A stretch of 64,000 nt of DNA, from NCBI RefSeq assembly GCF_011764445.1, contig NZ_BLPG01000001.1:8485316-8549315 (forward strand), given 5' to 3'. The position numbers were made by a program, and so were the translations under genes. Position 1 is the stretch's first letter. Every line of letters begins with the position of its first letter. Under the pieces are notes generated by a model. That model searched no databases. It was not told where the DNA came from and saw nothing but the letters and a program-made list of their open reading frames with translations. Source of the DNA: Phytohabitans rumicis. Lineage in GTDB: Bacteria; Actinomycetota; Actinomycetes; Mycobacteriales; Micromonosporaceae. Positions 1 to 6,960 of this stretch are shown here, one piece after another.

Positions 1-63
1 CGGCCGTTTGCCCTTGATCGGCGGGAAATCCCTTGATCGGCGCGCGCCGGTCCTTGATCGGCG
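1..63. repeat. Partial copy of the TCGATCAAGG nested palindrome
   Basis: The window opens inside a right half of the repeat seen complete at 195-296. CGGCCGTTTGCCCTTGATCG is followed by two further CCTTGATCGGCG units. The left half lies outside the window. Here the arms read GATCGGCG instead of GATCGACG, so this copy has drifted. Confidence 0.75.
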
Positions 64-194
64 AGGCCGGCCGGGAGGTGGGGCTCGCGCGGCGGGCCGT
101 GGCGCTGCGCGCCGCGTTGACCGCGACGTGGCGCGCGTGGTGTGGGCGTGCGGTTGGCGCGCCGGGCGGGTCGGGGTGGGTTGGGTTGGGCGTG

Positions 195-296
195 CGTCGA
201 TCAAGGCTTTCGTCGTCGATCAAGGGCGAATGGTCGCGGTTTGGAGATCGAAGCACGGCCGTTTGCCCTTGATCGACGAGGAGAGCCTTGATCGCG
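195..296. repeat. Nested palindromic intergenic repeat, copy A
   Basis: About 102 bp in which the decamer TCGATCAAGG (or its complement) occurs four times: an outer arm, a short spacer, an inner arm, a loop of about 15 nt containing GGAGATC, then the inner and outer arms reversed. It can fold as a hairpin within a hairpin. The flanks are almost pure G/C. Other copies are at 5691-5794, 25868-25951, 31611-31714 and 53989-54092. Apart from these repeats, nothing that looks like a gene is present in 1-400. Confidence 0.85.
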
Positions 297-400
297 GCGG
301 GGCGGGCGGCGGGGCGCGGGCGCGGCGGCGCGGCGGGGGCGTGGGGCGTGGCGGCGTGGCGGGGGCGTGATGGGGTGATGGGGGTGGCGGATGCTGGGGG

Positions 401-1036
401 ATGATTCGGGCGATCACGCCGGCGTTGCTGGTGGAGGAGGTGGCCGGGCGGCTGGCTGCGGAGCGGGTGGGGGAGCGGCTGCGGGTGGCGGTGGACGGGG
501 CGCCGGCGGCGGGACCGGATGCGCTGGCCGCCGCGCTGGTCGATCCGCTGCGGGCTCGTGGGCGGCCGGCCATCCATGTGCCGGCCGGTGGGTTCTTGCG
601 GGCCGCGTCGTTGCGGTACGAGTTCGGGCGGGACAATCCGGACTCGTTCTACGCCGGCTGGCTCGACGAGGCGGGGCTGCGGCGCGAGGTGCTCGACCCG
701 GTCGGTCCGGGCGGGTCCGGGCGGGTCCTGCCGAGCCTGTGGGACGCGGTCACGGACCGGGCGACCCGAGCCGGCTATGTTACGGCGCCGGCCGCCGCCG
801 TCGTACTCGTGAGTGGGCAGTTGTTGCTCGGCGGCGGCCTGCCGTTCGACGTGTCGGTGCATCTGGTGATGTCCGCGGCGGCGCTGGACCGGCGGACGGC
901 GGCCGACCAGCGGTGGACGCTGCCGGCCTATGCCCGGTATGAGGCGGAGGTGGCGCCCGCGACGTTCGCGGACGTCGTGGTGCGCGTGGACGACCCGCGA
1001 CACCCCGCCCTGGTGGAGACTGGGGGGCGTGGGTGA
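401..1036 (+). CDS. Uridine kinase-like (P-loop kinase fold) protein, degenerate Walker A
   Basis: A 211-residue protein resembling the actinobacterial group usually annotated as uridine kinase. The N-terminal strand is followed by VAVDGAPAAGPDAL where an active kinase would have a G-x4-G-K-[ST] P-loop; the lysine and the Ser/Thr are absent. Downstream features match the fold: a FLR...SLRYEFGRDNPDSFY segment, a VVLVSG strand and a C-terminal VVRVDDPRHP motif. The ATG at 401 follows a G-rich ribosome site. The stop overlaps the next gene by 8 bp, so the two are probably co-translated. Catalytic activity is doubtful; it may be a nucleotide-binding or structural homologue. Confidence 0.75.
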   Translation: MIRAITPALLVEEVAGRLAAERVGERLRVAVDGAPAAGPDALAAALVDPLRARGRPAIHVPAGGFLRAASLRYEFGRDNPDSFYAGWLDEAGLRREVLDPVGPGGSGRVLPSLWDAVTDRATRAGYVTAPAAAVVLVSGQLLLGGGLPFDVSVHLVMSAAALDRRTAADQRWTLPAYARYEAEVAPATFADVVVRVDDPRHPALVETGGRG

Positions 1037-1898
1037 GATCAAGGTCGGCACCGCGTCCTGGACCGACCGGACCCTGCTGGCGTCCGGCTGGTACCCCGCG
1101 AGCGCGGACACGGCGGAGAAGCGGCTGAGCTACTACGCGGACCGGTTCGCGCTGGTCGAAGTGGACGCGACCTACTACTCGCCGCCGGCCGAGCAGACCG
1201 CGGCGCTGTGGGCGCAGCGCACGCCGCCCGGGTTCACGTTCAACGTCAAGGCGTTCAGCATGCTGACCGGGCACCCGACGAAGGTGTCGTCGATCTACAA
1301 GGACCTGCGGCCGGAGACCGACAAGACCAATGTGTACCCGGACGACCTGGGCCCGGCCGCGTACGAGGAGGTGTGGGCGCGGTTCCTGTCCGCGCTCCAG
1401 CCGCTGGTGGACGCCGGCAAGTTGGGCGCGCTGCTGTTCCAGTTTCCGCCGTGGTTCACGATCCGCCGGTCCAACAAGGAGTACCTGCTGGAGGTGCAGC
1501 GGCGGGTCCGGCCGCTGCGAGCGGTGTTCGAGTTTCGGCACGCGTCCTGGTTCGACGGGAGCAACCGGGACGAGACGCTCGGCTTCCTGCGCGAGCACAA
1601 GCTGCCGTACGTCGGCGTGGACATGCCGCAGGGTCACAAGTCGTCGGTCCCGCCGGTGCTGGCGGCGACGGCCGACCTGGCGGTGGTGCGGTTTCACGGG
1701 CACAGTGACAAGTGGACGAGCAAGGACATCCACGAGAAGTTCGGCTACCTGTACTCCGGGCGGGAGCTCAAGGAGTGGGTGCCGAGGCTGCGCGAGCTGG
1801 CCGCGGAGACCGACCAGACGTACGTGTTGATGAACAACTGCTATCGGGACTACGCGCAGCGGAACGCCGCCGATCTGACCGACCTGCTGAGCGGCTGA
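1029..1898 (+). CDS. DUF72 family (YecE-like) TIM-barrel protein
   Basis: A 289-residue protein starting at the GTG at 1029 inside the end of the upstream gene. It opens with EIKVGTASWTD, the usual DUF72 N-terminus, and keeps EVDATYYSPP, FNVKAF, LLFQFPPWF, FEFRHASW and a late VVRFHGH strand. DUF72 proteins form a TIM barrel related to sugar-phosphate-type enzymes, but their reaction is not established. A second, more distant DUF72 gene lies on the other strand at 4875-5612, so the two paralogues bracket the peptidoglycan-hydrolase cluster. Confidence 0.9.
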   Translation: MGEIKVGTASWTDRTLLASGWYPASADTAEKRLSYYADRFALVEVDATYYSPPAEQTAALWAQRTPPGFTFNVKAFSMLTGHPTKVSSIYKDLRPETDKTNVYPDDLGPAAYEEVWARFLSALQPLVDAGKLGALLFQFPPWFTIRRSNKEYLLEVQRRVRPLRAVFEFRHASWFDGSNRDETLGFLREHKLPYVGVDMPQGHKSSVPPVLAATADLAVVRFHGHSDKWTSKDIHEKFGYLYSGRELKEWVPRLRELAAETDQTYVLMNNCYRDYAQRNAADLTDLLSG

Positions 1899-1947
1899 AA
1901 CGGCTTGTGCGGTTGCGTCCGGGCGGGTGTTGTGCGTGACTAGCCCG

Positions 1948-2640
1948 ATGGCTTGGTACCTCGCGCCGTCGCTCTCGGTGCTCCGATCGGAGGTCAACAC
2001 GCGTTGGCCCCGGCGGGACAAGACCAGCGACGGCACCATCGGTGATATCGCGCACCAGCAGCGGCCGAGCGATCACAACCCGAACTCCCGCGATTCGGTC
2101 GACGCCTGGGACATGGACAAGGACGGCGTCGACGTCGACGAGGTGATCTGGGCGTTTGAGCAGCATCCGAGTGCGCACTACTGGATCTGGAACCGGCAGA
2201 CCGCCGACAAGGACAACGGCTGGCGCCGGCAGCGGTACGACGGGGAGAACCCGCACACGGCGCACGTGCATTTTTCGATCAGGCAGAGCGCGGCCGCCGA
2301 GCAGAATCGGCGGACCTGGGGACTACTGGAGGACACCATGACGCCGGCCGAGTTCGTCAAGATCCTGGACGACCCGCAGGTGCAGGCCAGGATGCGCCGG
2401 TTGCCGTGGCAGTACATCGGCGGCGGCATCCCCGTCGGAATGTCCACGTTGGGCGTGCTGAACGGCGCGTACACGTACGCCAAGGCGGCCGCGGGCCAGC
2501 CGCCCGTGCCGGCCGACCTGGTCGAGCGGCTGGACGCGATCCTGGCGGCCGCACTGGACGAGGGCGACGGCTCCGTGCGGCTCGATCCGGACGCGCTGGC
2601 CGAGGTCCAGGCGATCCGGGACGCCATCGGCGCGCTCTGA
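1948..2640 (+). CDS. M15-like peptidoglycan hydrolase (endolysin-like), paralogue 1
   Basis: A 230-residue protein. Residues 1-115 carry a LAS-type metallopeptidase pattern: SDH at 41-43, acidic ligand candidates D52 and D55, and HVH at 106-108. This suggests a Zn-dependent D-Ala-D-Ala or L-Ala-D-Glu peptidase like phage endolysins. A hydrophobic stretch near residues 155-180 and a helical tail follow. There is no signal peptide. The ATG at 1948 was chosen because the paralogue at 2695 begins at the same residue; in-frame GTG codons at 1927 and 1936 are alternatives. The next gene encodes a near-identical catalytic domain with a different tail. Confidence 0.75.
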   Translation: MAWYLAPSLSVLRSEVNTRWPRRDKTSDGTIGDIAHQQRPSDHNPNSRDSVDAWDMDKDGVDVDEVIWAFEQHPSAHYWIWNRQTADKDNGWRRQRYDGENPHTAHVHFSIRQSAAAEQNRRTWGLLEDTMTPAEFVKILDDPQVQARMRRLPWQYIGGGIPVGMSTLGVLNGAYTYAKAAAGQPPVPADLVERLDAILAAALDEGDGSVRLDPDALAEVQAIRDAIGAL

Positions 2641-2694
2641 CCTTTGTAGGGGGTCGGTTGGACCCCGTTCACCGAGGGCGTGTAGGAAAGGCGG

Positions 2695-3393
2695 GTGGCT
2701 TGGTACCTCGCGCCCTCGCTGTCCGTACTCCGTTCGGAGGTCGACACCCGTTGGCCCCGCCGGGACAAGACCAGCGACGGCACCATCGGCGACACCGCGC
2801 ACCAGGAGCGTGCGAGCGACCACAATCCGAACTCCCGCGAGTCGGTGGACGCGTGGGACATGGACAAGGACGGCGTCGACGTCGACGCGGTGATCGGGGC
2901 GTTCCAGCGGCACCCGAGCGCGCACTACTGGATCTGGAACCGGCAGATCGCCGACAAGGACAATGGCTGGCGGCGCCAGGCGTACGACGGCGAGAGCCCG
3001 CACACCGCGCACGTGCACTTTTCGATCAGGCAGACCGCCGCCGCGGAGCAGGACCGGCGGTCGTGGGGACTTCTGGAGGACGACATGGACTTTCGGGATG
3101 GCGGCGACGGTGAGGCCCTGATCTACCGGCTGTCGGCGCTGGTGACGGGTGCCGCGACGGTCCAGGGTGGCCCGACCAAGGGCGAACGCGTCGCTCTCAT
3201 CGAACGGGTCAACAGCACCCTGTCCAGGCTCGACGCGTTGACCGCGCGGGTCGAGGCACTGGGTGCGGCCGAGGCGCAGCGGGACGCGGCCCTGCGCACG
3301 CTGCTCGTGGAGCACAGCTCGGGTCAGCTGGACGCCGAGGCGGTGGTACGCCGAATGGGTGAACTGCTCGCCGCGTCGGCGACCCAGAGCTAG
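2695..3393 (+). CDS. M15-like peptidoglycan hydrolase (endolysin-like), paralogue 2
   Basis: A 232-residue protein starting at a GTG preceded by AGGAAAGG. The first 115 residues are nearly identical to the product of 1948-2640, including SDH, WDMD and HVHFS, so this is a recent tandem duplication. The C-terminal half is unrelated: a predicted coiled coil (RVNSTLSRLDALTARVEALG and what follows) replaces the hydrophobic tail of paralogue 1. No signal peptide is visible, so export would need a holin-like partner or another route. Confidence 0.75.
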   Translation: MAWYLAPSLSVLRSEVDTRWPRRDKTSDGTIGDTAHQERASDHNPNSRESVDAWDMDKDGVDVDAVIGAFQRHPSAHYWIWNRQIADKDNGWRRQAYDGESPHTAHVHFSIRQTAAAEQDRRSWGLLEDDMDFRDGGDGEALIYRLSALVTGAATVQGGPTKGERVALIERVNSTLSRLDALTARVEALGAAEAQRDAALRTLLVEHSSGQLDAEAVVRRMGELLAASATQS

Positions 3394-3504
3394 CCGTCCG
3401 CCTGATATTGCCGGGTTCCTTCTTCTGAGGTCGTGGACCTGACAGACCAGGCAGGACCGGCTCCTCGACACTGTGGACACGTCGTAGCGACCACAGGAGG
3501 AGCC

Positions 3505-4431
3505 ATGGCGCCGACGAGGGCGCAGTTGGAGGCCGAGCCGTGGTGGGGCCGGGAGATCATCACCACGGAGCTGGACTGGCTCGGTGACGAGATCTGCCGG
3601 CTCACCCACCGGCCCCGGGGAGCGGCCGGCACCAAGGGCGACATCGCGCACCTGCGGGGTGCCCACCGCTCGCAGGAGTGGATCCTCAACTCGAAGTTCT
3701 GCGCGCGGCGGGCGTACACCGTCCAGAGTGGCCTGAGCGACGCCCAGCGGCGCCACATCGCCGGGTTCGACTTCACACCCGGCGAGTGGGGTACGGCGGA
3801 GAACCGCCGGCTCATGAAGATCTACACCCAGCGGCTGCTGACCGCGATGAGGGCCGGCCGCCTCGACGAGGTGCGCGAGATGTTCGGCACCGTCGACGGC
3901 GAGGAGGTGACCGGGTGGAACAACGTGGAAAACCGCTTCGTCACGGCGGGCAGCTCCCATCTCGACCACTGGCACCTGTCGATCGACCGACGCCACTGCG
4001 CTAACCAGGCATTGATGGAGCGGATCCTCGCGATCGCGCTCGGAGAGGACGATGACGACATGGCCAACATCCAGCAGGGCGACTGGGAGGCTCTGAAGTG
4101 GCGGGTCGAGGGCCTGGTACGCGGCCGGACGACCGAGCTCAAGGGCCCCACGGCCGGGTCGCCGATCGTGCCCAACACCAAGATCGGCGTGCTGGAGCAG
4201 AAGATCGCGGCGCTCGGCACCGCGGTCAGCGCGCTCGGGCCCGAGGTGGCCCGCCAGCTGCGCGCCGAGTTCGACCAGATCGACGCGTCGAATAGCGCCA
4301 TCCTGGCCGCCATCAGCCAGGCCGACGACTCCATTGAGGACGCCGACTCGCCCGAGGAGATCGCCGCGCGGCTGCGCGAGGTCCTCGGCGACAAGGCGAA
4401 GGCGGTGGGCGCTATCCTCGCCCAAAACTGA
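3505..4431 (+). CDS. Third peptidoglycan-hydrolase-like protein with helical tail
   Basis: A 308-residue protein with a strong AGGAGG site before the ATG at 3505. The N-terminal ~180 residues contain AHRSQEW, a GFDF segment and HLDHWHLS, a histidine/acid arrangement similar in order to the LAS metallopeptidases next door but clearly diverged. After a DDDD linker, the C-terminal half is helical and ends in a region (GTAVSALGPEVARQLRAEF) typical of phage and actinobacterial lysin tails. It is followed at 17 bp by the holin-like gene, so these genes probably form one lysis-type unit. The enzymatic assignment is an inference. Confidence 0.6.
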   Translation: MAPTRAQLEAEPWWGREIITTELDWLGDEICRLTHRPRGAAGTKGDIAHLRGAHRSQEWILNSKFCARRAYTVQSGLSDAQRRHIAGFDFTPGEWGTAENRRLMKIYTQRLLTAMRAGRLDEVREMFGTVDGEEVTGWNNVENRFVTAGSSHLDHWHLSIDRRHCANQALMERILAIALGEDDDDMANIQQGDWEALKWRVEGLVRGRTTELKGPTAGSPIVPNTKIGVLEQKIAALGTAVSALGPEVARQLRAEFDQIDASNSAILAAISQADDSIEDADSPEEIAARLREVLGDKAKAVGAILAQN

Positions 4432-4448
4432 ACGGGGAATGGGGAGCG

Positions 4449-4898
4449 ATGAAGTTCAAGATCTTCGGACGGGAGCCGACCCTGGTGATCGGGGTCATCG
4501 CGGCCGTTCTGTCCATCCTGGTGTGTTTCAACCTCGACTTCCTCAGCGCCAAGCAGGCGGCCCTCATCGTGGTCGCGCTCAACGCCCTGCTCGGCGCCCT
4601 CAACGCGCTGGCCGTACGGCCCATCCCGCCGGCCGCGGTGACGTACTTCGTGGGGGCGGTCGCGGCGCTGCTCGCCGCGTACGGCCTGGACGTGACGCAG
4701 GAGCAGGTGGGCGCGGTCAACGGCGCGTTCATCGCGATCCTCATGTTCCTCACCCGTGGCCAGGTCACCCCGGTCGCCGACCCGCGCCCGGTCGACGGCG
4801 TGATACCGGCGGGCGTGACCGTGCCGGACGCCGCGACCGAACCCACCGGCCCGATACCGGCGCAGCCCGTGCCCTCAGGGCGTGCGGCTGACGAGTAG
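4449..4898 (+). CDS. Holin-like small membrane protein
   Basis: A 149-residue protein with three predicted membrane segments (about residues 10-32, 39-58 and 62-80), possibly a fourth near 88-100, and a Pro-rich polar tail. Size, topology and position directly after three cell-wall hydrolases are what is expected of a phage-type holin. The start ATG has GGGGAG upstream. The 3' end overlaps the convergent DUF72 gene by 24 bp. No strong sequence signature of a named holin family was recognised, so the role rests on context. Confidence 0.6.
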   Translation: MKFKIFGREPTLVIGVIAAVLSILVCFNLDFLSAKQAALIVVALNALLGALNALAVRPIPPAAVTYFVGAVAALLAAYGLDVTQEQVGAVNGAFIAILMFLTRGQVTPVADPRPVDGVIPAGVTVPDAATEPTGPIPAQPVPSGRAADE

Positions 4899-5612
4899 AC
4901 CTCGGCTCCGGGCCGCCCCGGCCAAGGCGCCGGCGTCGATCACGGCGGCGCCGCCGGGGTCGTTGTTGAAATAGACGAACGTGTCGAGCGCCGGGTCGAT
5001 CCGGTCCAGCCAGGAACGCAGCGCGGCCCGGCCGTAGCGAGGCCAGGGCCGTGCCGCGCCCTCGTGCAGGCGCAGGTAGCCGAAATCCGCCGTACGCCAC
5101 AGTGGAGTGACCGGCCGCCCCTTGCGATCGGCCCAGCACAGCGCGGCATTGTGGCCCGCCAGCACGGCCCGCGCCGGCTCGGTCCACCACGACGCGTGGC
5201 GCGGCTCCACCGCGACGCGTACGTGCGGCGGAAACTGGGCGAGCGCCTCCTCCAGCGCGTCCAGGTCGGCCCGCAACGTGGGCGGCAGCTGCAGCAGCAC
5301 CGGGCCGAGCCGGTCGCCGAGCGCGGACGCCCGGTCGAGGAAGCGGGCCACCGGCTCCTTCGGCTCCCGCAGCCGCCGGATGTGCGTGAGGTAGCGGCTG
5401 ACCTTCACCGCGACGCAGAAGTCGTCGGGCGTACGGGCCCGCCACTGGGCGAACGTGTCCCGCTCCGGCAGCCGGTAGAACGCATTGTTGACCTCTACGG
5501 TGGCGAAGTGCGCCGCGTAGTGCTCCAACCAGCGCCGCTGCGGCAGCCCGTCCGGGTAAAACCGGCCGCGCCAGTCCCGGTACTGCCATCCCGACGTACC
5601 CACGACAATCAT
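4875..5612 (-). CDS. DUF72 family (YecE-like) protein, second copy
   Basis: A 245-residue DUF72 protein. It begins VVGTSGWQYRDWRGRFYP and keeps EVNNAFYRLP, FCVAVKVSRYLTH, VLLQLPP, VEPRHASWW, YLRLHE and FVYFNND. It belongs to the shorter YecE subgroup, unlike the 289-residue copy at 1029-1898. Its function is unknown beyond the barrel fold. The upstream intergenic space carries repeat copy B. Confidence 0.9.
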   Translation of the reverse strand: MIVVGTSGWQYRDWRGRFYPDGLPQRRWLEHYAAHFATVEVNNAFYRLPERDTFAQWRARTPDDFCVAVKVSRYLTHIRRLREPKEPVARFLDRASALGDRLGPVLLQLPPTLRADLDALEEALAQFPPHVRVAVEPRHASWWTEPARAVLAGHNAALCWADRKGRPVTPLWRTADFGYLRLHEGAARPWPRYGRAALRSWLDRIDPALDTFVYFNNDPGGAAVIDAGALAGAARSRGLLVSRTP

Positions 5613-5690
5613 GGCCAGCCCAGTATCCCGCGTACGCGGGGTGGGCGCTGCGGGGCGGGCGCCGCGCGCCGGGTGGGCGCCCGCGCGCCG

Positions 5691-5794
5691 CGTCGATCAA
5701 GGGTTTGTGCGTCGATCAAGGGCGAATGGTCGTGGATCGGAGATCAAAGCACGACCGTATGCCCTTGATCGACGGCAAAGTCCTTGATCGACGC
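5691..5794. repeat. Nested palindromic intergenic repeat, copy B
   Basis: A complete 104-bp copy with the four TCGATCAAGG decamers and the GGATCGGAGATC loop. It lies between the start of the DUF72 gene and the end of the leftward oxidoreductase gene, whose reading frame enters the repeat and stops within its left inner arm. The GC-rich flanks extend the outer arms by a few base pairs. Confidence 0.9.
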
Positions 5795-6960
5795 AGCCGG
5801 CGCCGCGGGCGGGGCGCGGGCGGGGCGGCGTGGGCGGGGCGTGGAGTACGGGGGTTAGGCGGCGGCGGGGAGTTGGGGGTGGGGGTCCAGGGGGCGCCTT
5901 CGCCGTCCATGCGGTAGTAGAACGGGGAGCCGGGGCGGATGTCGCCGCGCGCGACGCGCTGGCCGGTGAAGGCGGACGCGTACACCGCCGCCACCAGCTC
6001 CACAGTGGACCTCGCCGCGCTGGCGGTGACGGGTGGGGCGGCGCCTTCCTCCAGGGCGTCGAGGATGGCGGTGTACTGCGCGATGTGGCCGCTCTTCCGG
6101 CCCTTCGGGCCTTCGGACCAGGCGGCCGCGACGGCGTCGGCGTGTCCGGGGGCGGGGGTCACGGTCCAGTCCCGGTCGTGGTAGCCGTACAGGTGCTCGA
6201 GCTCCACTGTGGCGTGTGCGAAATCGAAGCGCAGGTAGCTGGTTTCGCGCGGGGAGAGCAGGCTGTTGACGACCGACGCTACCGCGCCGTTGGCGAACGT
6301 GACGATCGCGCAGGACAGGTCTTCGGTGGCGGTGGGGCGGGCCTGGCGGGCGGCGACGGCGATGACGTCGCGCCATTCGCCGAGGATGGACAGCAGCAGG
6401 TCCATCTGGTGGATGCCGTGTCCCATGGTTGGACCGCCGCCTTCGACCTCCCACCGTCCGCGCCAGGGCACGGTGAAGTAGTCGTCGGGCCGGTACCACA
6501 GCGTGTGGCACACGGCGGTCAGCGGCGGGCCGAGCCGTGGGTCGCCGACGAGCCGGCGCAGCGTCACCGCGCCGCTGCCGAACCGGTGTTGGAACACCGT
6601 GGCGAACGGGGCGCGGTCGGTCTCGGCCGCGATGATCTCGTCCAACTCCGCGAGGCTCAGCGTGGGCGGCTTCTCGCACAGAACCGGGATGCCGTGTTGC
6701 AGGCAGGCGACCGCCTGGGCGCGGTGCAGGCCGGGCGGCGTACAGAGGGTGACCAGGTCGGGCTGCTCGCTGCCGAGCAGCGTGGGCAGGTCGGCGTGCA
6801 GCCGGGAGACGTCCCACTTCGCGCCGAACGCGGCCAGCCGGCGCAGGTCGACGTCGGTCGCGGCGACGATCCGCGCCCGCCCGCCGAGCCGCCGGATGGC
6901 GTCCGCGTGGACGCCGGCGACGCCGCCCGCACCAACGAGAGCGACGTCGAACGTCCTCAT
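5716..6960 (-). CDS. Gfo/Idh/MocA family NAD(P)-dependent oxidoreductase
   Basis: A 414-residue product. Residues 1-120 form a Rossmann domain (VALVGAGGVAGVHADAI, then VTLCTPPGLH and the CEKPP signature containing the conserved Lys). The C-terminal α/β domain has GHGIHQMDLL with a catalytic-type His. It probably oxidises or epimerises a sugar. It overlaps the GH3 gene by ATGA, so the two form an operon. The conserved part ends near GSPFYYRMDGEG; beyond that lie a Pro-rich stretch and a tail of about 28 residues translated from repeat copy B, which also supplies the stop codon. Confidence 0.88.
   Translation of the reverse strand: MRTFDVALVGAGGVAGVHADAIRRLGGRARIVAATDVDLRRLAAFGAKWDVSRLHADLPTLLGSEQPDLVTLCTPPGLHRAQAVACLQHGIPVLCEKPPTLSLAELDEIIAAETDRAPFATVFQHRFGSGAVTLRRLVGDPRLGPPLTAVCHTLWYRPDDYFTVPWRGRWEVEGGGPTMGHGIHQMDLLLSILGEWRDVIAVAARQARPTATEDLSCAIVTFANGAVASVVNSLLSPRETSYLRFDFAHATVELEHLYGYHDRDWTVTPAPGHADAVAAAWSEGPKGRKSGHIAQYTAILDALEEGAAPPVTASAARSTVELVAAVYASAFTGQRVARGDIRPGSPFYYRMDGEGAPWTPTPNSPPPPNPRTPRPAHAAPPAPRPRRRLRRSRTLPSIKGIRSCFDLRSTTIRP

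Noticed and set aside
220-636. Minus-strand open frame starting in the kinase-like gene and ending in repeat copy A
   Set aside because: It is low-complexity and opposite a conserved gene. The shared peptide with other repeat-adjacent frames comes from the repeat DNA.
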